A stretch of 64,000 nt of DNA from positions 806,001-870,000 of the forward strand of contig NZ_JAPZBC010000001.1 of assembly GCF_027460265.1 (NCBI RefSeq), read 5' to 3'. The notes beneath the pieces were generated by a model. It was not told the origin of the DNA. It worked only from the letters and a program-made list of their open reading frames with translations, and did not search any database. Shown here one piece after another: positions 16,296 to 24,816 of this stretch. Source of the stretch: Streptomyces sp. WMMC940. GTDB lineage: Bacteria > Actinomycetota > Actinomycetes > Streptomycetales > Streptomycetaceae. Made by a program: the position numbers and the translations under genes. Positions within the stretch are counted from its first letter, which is position 1, and each line of letters begins with the position of its first letter.

Positions 16296-17152
16296 TTAGA
16301 CGTCGTCTCATTTGGGGTGCTGGGTAGTCTGCACTGTGTGGTGATGGTCGAGCGCATGGTGCCGGACGAGCTGTGGGAACTGTTCCAGCGGGTGGTCCCT
16401 CCCGCTCCAACACGGCCGCAGGGCGGCGGCCGACGCCGGTACGGGGATCGTGAGGTACTGGCCGCGATCATCTTCGTGGCCACAACAGGCTGCACTTGGC
16501 GGCAGTTGCCGCCGGTCTTCGGCCCGTCGGGGCCGACCGCGCACCGGCGTTTCACCGAGTGGACCGCCGCCCGGGTCTGGGCGAAGCTGCACCGCGTCAT
16601 ACTCGACGAGCTGGGTTCGCGCGGAGAGCTGGACTGGTCGCGTTGCGCGATCGACTCGGTGAACATGCGGGCCCTGAAAGGGGGGACCTGACAGGTCCGA
16701 ATCCTGTAGACCGGGGCAAGAAGGGCTCGAAGATCCACTTGATCACTGAGCGGACCGGTTTACCCCTCTCCGTCGGGATCTCCGGCGCGAACCTGCACGA
16801 CAGCCAGGCGCTCGAGCCGCTCGTGTGCGGCATTCCGCCGATCCGCTCCCGTCGCGGCCCGCGCAGACGACGGCCCGCCAAGCTCCACGCGGACAAAGGC
16901 TACGACTACGACCACCTGCGCCGATGGCTGCGCAAGCGAGGCATCCGGCACCGCATCGCCCGCAAGGGCATCGAGTCCTCCACCCGGCTGGGCCGGCATC
17001 GCTGGACCATCGAGCGCACGATGTCCTGGCTGGGCGGCTGCCGCCGTCTACACCGCCGCTACGAACGCAAGGCCGAACACTTCCTGGCCTTCACCGCCAT
17101 CGCCTGCAGCCTCATCTGCTACCGCAGACTCACCAAATGAGACGACGTCTTA
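16296..17152. mobile_element. Nested IS5-type (IS427-group-like) insertion sequence
   Basis: 851-bp element (16299-17149) inside the IS1182-type transposase. The 17-bp terminal inverted repeats GACGTCGTCTCATTTGG are perfect (16299-16315 and 17133-17149). The 3-bp target TTA is duplicated (16296-16298 and 17150-17152). Size, the TNA target and a two-frame transposase all fit the IS427 group of the IS5 family. Confidence 0.92.
16344..17140 (+). CDS. IS5-type transposase made by -1 frameshift
   Basis: Two overlapping frames encode one transposase of about 265 aa. The first (16344-16691) has [41 protein letters not shown] and [17 protein letters not shown], then stops at 16689-16691. The second frame continues with [45 protein letters not shown] and the C-terminal [16 protein letters not shown] ending at 17140. 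A run of six G (16680-16685) after AAA is the slip site; a -1 slip restores K-G-G-D-L-T-G. Programmed -1 frameshifting at such sites is known for IS5/IS427 elements. All DDE-bearing segments are intact, so this copy may be active. Confidence 0.88.
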
Positions 17153-18638
17153 CCGAGGACGACCGTGCCGACCGTCTTCTCGACCTGGCGCTGGCCCGTC
17201 TCAAGGAGGCCGGACTGGTGCGCGAGCGCACCACACAGCGCACCGACTCCACCCACGTCCTGGCCGCGGTGCGCGACCTGACCCGCCTGGAGTTGATCAC
17301 CGAGGCGGTCCGCGCCGCACTCGAAGAGATCGCGGGCATCTCCCCTCACCTGCTGGACGGGCTGGTCGACGAGGACTGGGGGCTGCGCTACGGCCGGCCG
17401 GTCCGCCTGGGCAAGAACCCCACCAAGCCCATGACCAGGATCCTTGCCACCGGAAACGACGCCGTCCGGCTCCTGGAACACCTCTACCGGTACGGAGCGG
17501 ACCGCATGTCCGGTCCCCGCGTTCAGGCCCTGCGGCAGATCATGGTGCAGAACTATCACCGTGATGCTGCTGGGCACCTGCGCTGGCGCACCGCCGAGAA
17601 GGAAGGCGGGGCGGGTCTGCCGCCGTCGTCGGGGGCGGTCGTCTCGCCCTACGACACCTCGGCCCGCTATGCACGGCACGGGCACATCATCAGCTGGAAG
17701 GGGTTCGCCGCCCATCTGACCGAGACCTGCGCTCCCGACGGCCCCAACGTGATCACGGACGTGGCCACCACCGCGTCCACCACCCACGACAGCCAGGTCC
17801 TGCCCGGCATCCACACCCGCCTGGCCCGCCGCGGGCTGCTGCCCGCCGAGCACCTGGTCGACGCCGGCTACACCTCCCTGCCCCACCTCGAACACGCCGC
17901 CCGTGAACACCAGGTCACCGTCTCCGGTCCGCTGAAGACCAACCCCACGCACCAGCACCGCCGAGGCGAGGGCTTCGCCCGGGACGACTTCCACATCGAC
18001 TTCGACCGTCAGCAGGTCACCTGCCCGCAGGGGCAGGTCAGCGCGGGCTGGCACGGCCCCTACCCGACATCCTCGCCCACCGCGGCCCCACTGATCGTGG
18101 CACGGTTTACCAAGAGCCAGTGCCGTCCCTGCCCGGCCCGCGCCCAGTGCACCAGCACCGCCGACAGCGCCCGCACCGTGGGCTTTCCCCCGCGTGAGCT
18201 CCGTGACCTGCAACTCCGCGTCCGTGCCGAACAGCAGACGCCCGAGTGGAAGGCCCGCTATGCGGTCCGCTCCGGAGTGGAGGGCACGGTCAACGAGTTC
18301 GCCCACGGACACGGTATGCGGCGCTGCCGCTACCGAGGACAGAGCAAAGCCCACGTCCAGCACGTGCTGACGGCCATCGCCGTCAACATCGAGCGCCTCG
18401 GCGGGCTGTCACCGGCTGAGGAAGCCCTCGCACCCCGCCGACCAACGGCCTTCCAGAACTACCTCGACCAGAGGCAGCTACCCCGGCCGAAATCCTGGCG
18501 CACCCTGGGAACCTGACCTCGACAACTCCAAGATCCCCGACAGAGTCAAGCTGATTCCCTGTTCCGTATGTCGCCGTCGCGCCGCGCCCTGCATCGCGCG
18601 CCCGCCGGTCCTGCCCCGTCGCGGACCGTTCCCGGAGG

Positions 18639-18965
18639 TCAGTCCGCGACGATCCGCACCGCGCCCGGGATGTACTCCCGCTGGCGCACCACCCGGTACC
18701 AGCCCTTGGGCAGGGGTATCGGGGCGTGCTCCTCGTGCACCACCCGGCCACCCTCGGGGAGATGGAGGAGCATCGGCCCCACCGAGCCCGCGTCGCGGAA
18801 GAGCCGCCCCGGCCCCGTGACCGCGTGGGCGTGACCCGTGACCTCACCGAGCGCCAGCACCAGGCGCCCGCGGCGGTCCCTCGGTTCCCCCTGTGCGTCC
18901 TCGGCACGGGCGGGGACGGCGTCCTCCGCGACGGGCACGATCAGCACATCTCCCTGCCGGTACAT
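18639..18965 (-). CDS. Conserved hypothetical protein, partner of the DUF6745 gene
   Basis: 108-aa soluble protein beginning MYRQGDVLIVPV, with a central TGHAHAVTGPGRLF and ending WYRVVRQREYIPGAVRIVAD. It has a compact beta-rich look and no motif that I can assign to an enzyme. Such a short gene is usually found directly upstream of DUF6745 genes in Streptomyces (from memory). Here the two are 2.8 kb apart because of the IS. It is transcribed divergently from the STM4015 gene. Confidence 0.72.
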   Translation of the reverse strand: MYRQGDVLIVPVAEDAVPARAEDAQGEPRDRRGRLVLALGEVTGHAHAVTGPGRLFRDAGSVGPMLLHLPEGGRVVHEEHAPIPLPKGWYRVVRQREYIPGAVRIVAD

Positions 18966-19419
18966 GGCTCTCCCCTCGACCGTCGGCGCCTGGTGCGCCG
19001 GGCTGCGATCGAAGTTAGAGGGAGGGTCTGACAGTGAAGGCGCGTCAGTGGACCGTCACCGTCAGGGCGGCCGCGCCGGCACCGGGCGCGGCCGTCGGCG
19101 GGGCGCAGCTCGGCGAGCCGGGGCGGCGGTGAACGCGCGGCCGCCCAGGCTGCGATGCGGGAACATCGGCCTCCGGGCGCCGGGGAGTCCGACGCCGGCG
19201 GCCCGCCGAAGCCGGGGGCCGGGGGCACGCACGGACGGGGCGAGCGCGGACGGGTCCGGCGGGCCCCGCAGGGGCCGTGGGGGCCGCTCGGTCCCGGACG
19301 GTCCGCCGCGGGCCGTCCGCGGATGTAGTGGGCGCCCCGCGGAGGGCCCTGTCAGTGGCGCTTGGTAGAACTGCTCGCACATCAGCCGATCATCGCCGTC
19401 CGCTGTCTGGAGCATCGTC
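18966..19419. other. Divergent intergenic region before the STM4015 cassette
   Basis: About 450 bp between a minus-strand gene and the plus-strand cassette. It must hold promoters for both. TAGAAC near 19366 could be a -10 for the cassette but has no good -35. No operator-like repeats or genes seen. Confidence 0.5.
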
Positions 19420-20367
19420 ATGACCATTGGGGTCCATCTGCAGGAGCTGCACGGCCTGCCCGCGTTCGACTTCCCCGACACCGAGGCCGGCGAACTGCCG
19501 GACCCCGCCTCCGTCGCCTGGCGGATCGGTGTGGAGGCGTACGAGAGCGAGGAGTCGTGGGAGGACGCCTTCGCGCGGTTCACCGCCGCCGTGGACACCT
19601 CGAAGGTCCGGGCCCTGATCGTGGGCGCCTGGAGCGATGTGTACGACAGCGGCCCCGACGAGGTGTTCTCCGCCCTGCTCGCGGCCCGCGACCGGCTGCC
19701 GGAGCTGCGCGCCCTGTTCGTCGGCGACATCACCTTCGAGGAGTGCGAGATCTCCTGGATCAACCAGGGCGACGTCACCCCGCTGCTCGACGGCTTCCCG
19801 GAACTGGAGGAGTTCGGGGTGCGGGGCGGCATGGGACTGGGGTTCGGCGCGGCCCGGCACGAGCGCCTGCGCAGGCTGGTCATCGAGAGCGGCGGCCTGC
19901 CGGTGGAGGTGGTGCGGGGCGTGGCCGCCTGCGAGCTCCCCTCCCTGGAGAACCTGGACCTCTGGCTCGGCACCTCCGGTTACGGCGGGGACGCCGAACT
20001 CTCCGATCTGGAGCCGTTCCTCGCCGGCACCCGGCTTCCGGAACTCCGGTGTCTCGCGCTGCGCAACAGCGAGATCCAGGACGAGATCGCCGCGGCCCTC
20101 GCGGCGGCCCCCGTCGTCGCCCGGCTGGAGGTCCTGGACCTGTCGATGGGCACCCTGGGCGACCAGGGCGCGGCGGCGCTGCTCGAAGGCCAGCCCCTCA
20201 CCCACCTCAGGAAGCTCGATCTGCACCACCACTTCGTCAGCGAGCCGATGGCCGAACGCATACGCGGCTCGCTGGAGCCCTCCGGAGTGAGCGTCGACCT
20301 CGACGACGTGCAGGAGCCCTGGGACGACGACGAGGACAACGGCCGGTTCACCGCGGTGGCCGAGTGA
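19420..20367 (+). CDS. STM4015 family leucine-rich-repeat protein
   Basis: 315-aa soluble protein. The N-terminal region (HLQELHGLPAFDFPD, SVAWRIGVEAYESEESWED) precedes leucine-rich-type repeats, visible as L-x-x-L-x-L spaced units (LPELRALFVGDI, LERLRRLVIESG-like, LENLDLWLGT, LEVLDLSMGTLGDQGAAALLE, LRKLDLHHHFVSE). The acidic C-terminus ends DDDEDNGRFTAVAE. LRR proteins usually serve as binding scaffolds. As the first gene of the five-gene cassette it may act as recruiter or as substrate of the others. Its stop overlaps the next start (GTGA), so production is coupled. No experimental function known to me. Confidence 0.85.
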   Translation: MTIGVHLQELHGLPAFDFPDTEAGELPDPASVAWRIGVEAYESEESWEDAFARFTAAVDTSKVRALIVGAWSDVYDSGPDEVFSALLAARDRLPELRALFVGDITFEECEISWINQGDVTPLLDGFPELEEFGVRGGMGLGFGAARHERLRRLVIESGGLPVEVVRGVAACELPSLENLDLWLGTSGYGGDAELSDLEPFLAGTRLPELRCLALRNSEIQDEIAAALAAAPVVARLEVLDLSMGTLGDQGAAALLEGQPLTHLRKLDLHHHFVSEPMAERIRGSLEPSGVSVDLDDVQEPWDDDEDNGRFTAVAE

Positions 20368-21530
20368 GACCGGCGGCGTCGCGACGCTTCGCCGTCGTCG
20401 GCGTCCCGGACAACCGCCGCGTCGCGCTCTTCCAGCGGGCCCTGCGCGCGGCGGGGGTGCCCGAGGCACGTGTGGTGCCCTGGCTGGACGTCCTGCGGGG
20501 CCGGGCCGGTTTCGCCGCAGGGGAGACGGTGCGGATCGACTCGCCCGGTGAGGACCCGGGGGTGGACCGGCTGCTGCGCGGGGTCGAGGACCCGACCAGG
20601 GTCGAGGGCACCGGCCGCTGGTACGCCCGCTTCACTGAGGCCGTACGGGAGGTGGCGGAGTCCGTGCGCACGGCGGGCGCCACCCTGCTCGACGACCCGG
20701 CCGAGCTGGCAGTGCTGTTCGACAAACGGCTGTGCCACGAGCGGCTCACGACGGCCGGCGTGGCGGTGCCGCCGTCGCCCACCTCGGGCGCCGGGGCGCC
20801 CGTTGTCCGCGGCTGGGACGACGTACGCGCCGTGCTCGCCGAGCCGGGGTACCACCGCGCGTTCGTGAAGCTCGCCCACGGATCCTCGGCGTCCGGTGTC
20901 CTGGCCGTGGAGGTCGCCGGCGGCGGCCGTGTCCGGGCGACGACGTCGGTGGAGCGGACGCCGGACGGAAGGCTGTTCAACTCGCTCAGGCTGCGCCGCT
21001 ACACCGCCGAGCCGGAGATCGCCGCCATCGTCGACGCCCTCGCGCCCGACGGTCTGCACCTCGAACGCTGGCTGCCGAAGGCCGTCCAGCACGGAAGGGC
21101 CGCCGATCTGCGGGTCGTGGTGGTCGCAGGGCGGGCCACGCACGCCGTCGTACGGACGAGCCGTTCCCCGCTGACCAATCTCCATCTGGGCGGTCTGCGA
21201 GGCGACCTGGCCGAGGCCAGGGCCTCCGTGCGGGCCGCCGGCCGCAGTTGGCGCGACGACGTGCTGGGGCTGTGCGAGCGGACGGCGGGCCGCTTCCCCG
21301 GGACCCTGTGCGTCGGAGTCGACCTGCTGCCTGCCACGGGTTGGCGCCGGTTCGCCGTCGGCGAGGTCAACGCCTTCGGCGACCTCCTGCCCGGGCTCAC
21401 GGGACTGCCGGGCAGCGGCAGCGAGGGCCTCGACACCTATGCGGCGCAGGTCGCCGCAGCCGTACATCCGCACCACGAGGAAGCACCATGCACCCAGCCC
21501 CTCCCGGCCGGACCGGTCCGGCCGGCATGA
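20364..21530 (+). CDS. STM4014 family protein, ATP-grasp-like ligase
   Basis: 388-aa protein showing ATP-grasp landmarks. FVKLAHGSSASGVL carries the nucleotide-binding Lys and flexible loop (about 168-180), LERWLPKA the hinge acidic residue (about 234), DLRVVVVAGR a core strand, and CVGVD (Asp about 320) with VGEVNAFGD (Glu 334, Asn 336) supplies the metal ligands. This arrangement is like RimK/glutathione-synthetase-type carboxylate-amine ligases. The start is GTG at 20364, overlapping the STM4015 stop by 4 nt. The predicted activity is ATP-dependent ligation of a carboxylate on an unknown substrate; the ATP-grasp reading is my inference. Confidence 0.82.
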   Translation: MRPAASRRFAVVGVPDNRRVALFQRALRAAGVPEARVVPWLDVLRGRAGFAAGETVRIDSPGEDPGVDRLLRGVEDPTRVEGTGRWYARFTEAVREVAESVRTAGATLLDDPAELAVLFDKRLCHERLTTAGVAVPPSPTSGAGAPVVRGWDDVRAVLAEPGYHRAFVKLAHGSSASGVLAVEVAGGGRVRATTSVERTPDGRLFNSLRLRRYTAEPEIAAIVDALAPDGLHLERWLPKAVQHGRAADLRVVVVAGRATHAVVRTSRSPLTNLHLGGLRGDLAEARASVRAAGRSWRDDVLGLCERTAGRFPGTLCVGVDLLPATGWRRFAVGEVNAFGDLLPGLTGLPGSGSEGLDTYAAQVAAAVHPHHEEAPCTQPLPAGPVRPA

Positions 21531-22441
21531 CACAGCCCACCCGCAGGGCGGGCGTGACCGGCGTTGCGGAGCCGACCGGCTCCCCGGACCACGCCGCCGG
21601 CTCACCCCCGGCGGACATGCGGTCGGTCGTCGGCACGGACGATCTGCTGCTCGTCACCCTCGACACGCTGCGCTTCGACGTCGCCGAGGATCTGGCGGCC
21701 GCCGGTCGCATCCCGCACCTGGCGCGCCGTCTGCCGGGCGGCCGCTGGGAGCGGCGGCACGCCCCGGGCAGCTTCACCTGGGCCTCGCACCAGGCGATCT
21801 TCGCCGGTTTCCTGCCGACGCCCGCAGCGCCCGGCCCCCACCCCCGGCTGTTCGCCGCGCGGTTCGCGGGCAGTGAGACGACCGCCGACGGCACGTTCGT
21901 GTACGACACGCCCGACCTGGTCTCCGGGCTCGCGGGCGCCGGGTACCGGACGGTGTGCATCGGCGGTGTCGGCTTCTTCAACCGGCAGGGCCCGCTCGGC
22001 ACGGTGCTGCCGGGGATGTTCCAGGAGAGCCACTGGGAGCCGGAGTTCGGAGTGGCCTCCCCCACCTCCTTCGAGTCGCAGGTCGCCAGGGCCGAGGAGG
22101 TCGTCGCCGCGCTCCCCGCGGACCAGCGGCTGTTCCTCTTCGTCAACGTCTCGGCCCTGCACCAGCCCAACTGGTTCCATCTGCCGGGTGCGGCACGGGA
22201 GGCGGGCGACTCGCGCGAGACCCATGCCGCGGCGCTGGAGTACGTGGACCGGCACATCGGCCGGCTCTTCGCCGCGGCGAGCAGCCGGCGGCGCTGCTTC
22301 GCGATCGTCTGCTCCGACCACGGCACGGCGTACGGCGACGACGGTTACACCGGCCACCGGCTGGGTCACGAGGTCGTGTGGACGGTGCCGTACGCGCAGT
22401 TCTTCCTGCCCGGGCCGGACGGCTCGGAGGGCGCCCGGTGA
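21488..22441 (+). CDS. STM4013/SEN3800 family hydrolase, alkaline-phosphatase superfamily
   Basis: 317-aa sulfatase/phosphatase-fold enzyme. The first metal motif is VTLDTLRFD (Asp about 59). The nucleophile region is probably GSFTWASHQAIFAGFLP, and the second metal site is CSDHGTAYGDDGYTGH (Asp277, His278) with a later His. No signal peptide, so it acts in the cytoplasm. ATG 21488 has GAGGAAG upstream and overlaps the STM4014 gene by 43 nt. An in-frame ATG at 21527 would give a classical ATGA overlap, and one at 21617 starts right before the fold. It would hydrolyse a phosphate or sulfate ester of unknown nature. Confidence 0.85.
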   Translation: MHPAPPGRTGPAGMTQPTRRAGVTGVAEPTGSPDHAAGSPPADMRSVVGTDDLLLVTLDTLRFDVAEDLAAAGRIPHLARRLPGGRWERRHAPGSFTWASHQAIFAGFLPTPAAPGPHPRLFAARFAGSETTADGTFVYDTPDLVSGLAGAGYRTVCIGGVGFFNRQGPLGTVLPGMFQESHWEPEFGVASPTSFESQVARAEEVVAALPADQRLFLFVNVSALHQPNWFHLPGAAREAGDSRETHAAALEYVDRHIGRLFAAASSRRRCFAIVCSDHGTAYGDDGYTGHRLGHEVVWTVPYAQFFLPGPDGSEGAR

Positions 22442-23778
22442 GCGGCGCGGCACACGGGATCCGCCCGTACCGGAGCTATGTCTACGCGTATCCGCACAAG
22501 ACGTCGTACCGTCCGCTGCCGGAGCGGCCCGCACTGCGCGAGCTGTGGGCCGGGGAGGACAAGAGCGCGCTCTCCCTGTACCTGCACATCCCGTTCTGCG
22601 AGGTCCGCTGCGGTTTCTGCAATCTCTTCACCCGGATCGGGGCCCCCGACGAGCTGACGGCGCGCTATCTCGACGCGCTGGAGCGCCAGGCACTGGCCGT
22701 GCGTGAGGCACTGGGCGACGCCGACGCGGTCCGGTTCGCGGCCGCCGCGTTCGGCGGCGGCACTCCGACCTTCCTCACCGCCCGGGAACTGGAGCGGCTC
22801 TGCGACATCGCGGAGAAGCGGACGGGCGCGGATCTGCGCGCCGTACCGCTGTCGGTGGAGACGTCCCCGGCCACCGCGACCGCCGACCGCCTCGCCGTGC
22901 TCGCCGAGCGCGGCACGACCCGGCTGAGCATCGGCGTCCAGAGCTTCGTGGACGAGGAGGCGCGGGCCGCCGTCCGCCCGCAGCGGCGCGCCGACGTCGA
23001 GGCTGCGCTCGGCCGCATCCGGGACACCGGCGTCCCCGTCCTCAACATCGATCTGATCTACGGCATCGAGGGTCAGACGGAGGCGACCTGGCGGCGCTCG
23101 CTCGACGCGGCGCTCGCCTGGCGCCCCGAGGAGCTGTATCTGTATCCCCTCTACGTCCGCCCGCTGACGGCGCTCGGCCGGCAGGGCGAGACCGGCGGGG
23201 ACGCCGCCTGGGACGAGCAGCGGCTGCGGCTCTACCGGGAGGGCCTGGACCACCTGCTGGCGCACGGCTACGAGCAGGTGTCGATGCGGATGTTCCGCCG
23301 CCGCGGGCAGGGCACCGTGCCGCGCGGCCCGGACGACCACGCCTGCCAGACCGACGGCATGATCGGCCTCGGCTGCGGGGCCCGCTCGTACACCTCCGGA
23401 CTGCACTACTCCTTCGACTACGCCGTCGACATGCGCCGGATACGAACGATCATCGACGACTACACGGAGACGGCGGACTTCACCCGCGCCGAGGTCGGCC
23501 GGCGGATCGACGACGGCGAGGCGCGGCGCCGCCATCTGCTGCAGTCGCTGCTGCAGGCGCAGGGCATGGAGGTGAGCGGGTACCGGGACCGATTCGGCAG
23601 CGCGCCGGCCGAGGACTTCCCCGTCGAGCTGGCGGCGTTCGCCGGGCGCGGCTGGCTGGAGGAGATCGGCGGGCTGCTGCGGCTCACTCCGGAAGGGCTG
23701 GCGTACTCGGACGCGCTGGGCCCCGAGCTGTTCTCGCCCGCCGTGCGGGATGCGATGGCCGTGTACGAGCCGAAGTGA
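22438..23778 (+). CDS. STM4012 family radical SAM protein, HemN-like
   Basis: 446-aa radical S-adenosylmethionine enzyme. The [4Fe-4S] motif C-x3-C-x2-C occurs in HIPFCEVRCGFCNLF (Cys54, 58, 61). Downstream, GGGTPTFL, LSVETSPATATADRL, RLSIGVQSF and NIDLIYGIEGQT follow the coproporphyrinogen-oxidase (HemN) pattern, and a HemN_C-like winged-helix C-terminus contains GLLRLTPEGLAYSD. HemN-type members include methyltransferases and decarboxylases acting through two SAM molecules. GTG start overlapping the STM4013 stop (GTGA). Together with STM4011 it probably modifies a common substrate. Confidence 0.9.
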   Translation: MSGAAHGIRPYRSYVYAYPHKTSYRPLPERPALRELWAGEDKSALSLYLHIPFCEVRCGFCNLFTRIGAPDELTARYLDALERQALAVREALGDADAVRFAAAAFGGGTPTFLTARELERLCDIAEKRTGADLRAVPLSVETSPATATADRLAVLAERGTTRLSIGVQSFVDEEARAAVRPQRRADVEAALGRIRDTGVPVLNIDLIYGIEGQTEATWRRSLDAALAWRPEELYLYPLYVRPLTALGRQGETGGDAAWDEQRLRLYREGLDHLLAHGYEQVSMRMFRRRGQGTVPRGPDDHACQTDGMIGLGCGARSYTSGLHYSFDYAVDMRRIRTIIDDYTETADFTRAEVGRRIDDGEARRRHLLQSLLQAQGMEVSGYRDRFGSAPAEDFPVELAAFAGRGWLEEIGGLLRLTPEGLAYSDALGPELFSPAVRDAMAVYEPK

Positions 23779-23784
23779 GGAGCC

Positions 23785-24816
23785 ATGGATCTGACCGTGC
23801 TGTACCGCGGGCCGCTGGCGTCCTGTGACTACGACTGTCCCTACTGCCCGTTCGCCAAACGGCGGGACAGCCGAGAGCAGTTGCGGGCCGACCGGGCGGC
23901 GCTGGAGCGGTTCGCGGCCTGGGCGGCGGCGCGGGAGGGCGAGGACCGGCTGTCGGTGCTGTTCACCCCGTGGGGCGAGGCGCTGGTGCGCTCCTGGTAC
24001 CGGCGGGCGCTGGCCGAGCTGTCGCGGCTGCCGCACATCCGCAGGGTCGCCGTGCAGACCAATCTGAGCTGCCGCACGGACTGGCTGGACGGCGCCGACC
24101 CGGACACCCTGGCGTTGTGGTGCACGTACCACCCGGGCCAGACGCCGTACGACCGCTTCCTCGGCAAGTGCCGCGACCTGGGGGCGCGCGGCATCAGGTT
24201 CAGCGTCGGGATCGTCGGCCTCGACGAGCATCTGGAGGCCGCACGCCGGCTGCGGGCGGACCTCCCGGGCCATGTCTATCTGTGGGTCAACGCGGCGGAG
24301 GGACACGTGTACACGGACGAGGAGGCCGCCCGCTGGACGGCGCTCGACCCCCTCTTCCCGTTCAGCCGGCACCCGCATCGCTCGGCCGGTCTGCCGTGCC
24401 GCACGGGCGAGTCGGTCGTTTCGGTGGACGGCGACGGCACGGTGCGGCGCTGCCACTTCGTGCGGTCCGGGCTCGGCAATCTCTACGACGGCTCCTACCG
24501 AGCGGCGCTGGGGCCGAGGGCCTGCCCGCTGGCGGTGTGCGACTGCCACATCGGCTATGTCCACCTGGAGTCGCTTCCGCTGTACGACGTATTCGCGGGC
24601 GGGGTCCTGGAGCGGATCCCCGCCGGGTACCCGGACCCCGTCCCCGGCTTCGGGAGCGCCGGGAGCCGGACGCCGCACGGCGCGGACCCGTTCCCGGGCT
24701 CGCGCTCGGCCCCGTACGCGGACCCGGCCCCGGAGGCGGGCTCCGGAGCCGGCCCCGGCTGCTCCGGCTCGGGCGATCAGAGCGGCAGGAGGTCCGGGCG
24801 CTTCGGCTCCACGTGA
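23785..24816 (+). CDS. STM4011 family radical SAM protein
   Basis: 343-aa radical SAM enzyme. The cluster motif CDYDCPYC (Cys14, 18, 21) lies at the extreme N-terminus, followed by LFTPWGEALV, VAVQTNLSC and LALWCTYHPGQTPYD. A Cys-rich C-terminal part (GLPCRTGE, RRCHFVRSG, ACPLAVCDCHIGY) suggests a SPASM-like auxiliary Fe-S cluster, typical of peptide-modifying radical SAM proteins. The last 55 residues are a Gly/Pro/Ser-rich tail of low complexity, apparently a strain-specific extension. GAGGAG precedes the ATG, 6 nt after STM4012. Its 3' end overlaps the convergent SGNH hydrolase gene by 40 bp. Confidence 0.9.
   Translation: MDLTVLYRGPLASCDYDCPYCPFAKRRDSREQLRADRAALERFAAWAAAREGEDRLSVLFTPWGEALVRSWYRRALAELSRLPHIRRVAVQTNLSCRTDWLDGADPDTLALWCTYHPGQTPYDRFLGKCRDLGARGIRFSVGIVGLDEHLEAARRLRADLPGHVYLWVNAAEGHVYTDEEAARWTALDPLFPFSRHPHRSAGLPCRTGESVVSVDGDGTVRRCHFVRSGLGNLYDGSYRAALGPRACPLAVCDCHIGYVHLESLPLYDVFAGGVLERIPAGYPDPVPGFGSAGSRTPHGADPFPGSRSAPYADPAPEAGSGAGPGCSGSGDQSGRRSGRFGST

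Larger units (their letters stand above)
15956..18516 (+). pseudogene. IS1182-type transposase, interrupted
   Basis: DDE transposase in two pieces. The 5' part (15956-16298, TTG start) has LDGLWRDEDFVDWYP, LSDRQTAEAVRCRIDFKYAM and FHHSVLADFRDRL. The 3' part (17153-18516) has [15 protein letters not shown], the HDSQVLPGI segment, [14 protein letters not shown], a Cys-rich patch ([14 protein letters not shown]) and a C-terminus with [24 protein letters not shown]. Joining the pieces with one TTA copy restores a continuous 568-codon frame, the family's normal length. The enzyme cannot be made as it stands. Confidence 0.9.
15851..18555. mobile_element. IS1182-type insertion sequence with 5-bp target duplication, disrupted by a nested IS
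   Basis: The element runs 15856-18550 (2695 bp). Terminal 27-bp inverted repeats are perfect (15856-15882 and 18524-18550, outer ends CTTGACTCTGTCGGGGAT). CTGAT is duplicated directly outside each end (15851-15855, 18551-18555). The transposase is split by an IS5-type element at 16299-17149; removing that and one TTA gives an element of 1841 bp. The perfect ends and target repeat mean the insertion is recent. Confidence 0.93.

Noticed and set aside
16690..16730. tRNA-like TCCGAATCCTG string
   Set aside because: It is inside the IS5-type transposase coding sequence after the frameshift site; no cloverleaf.
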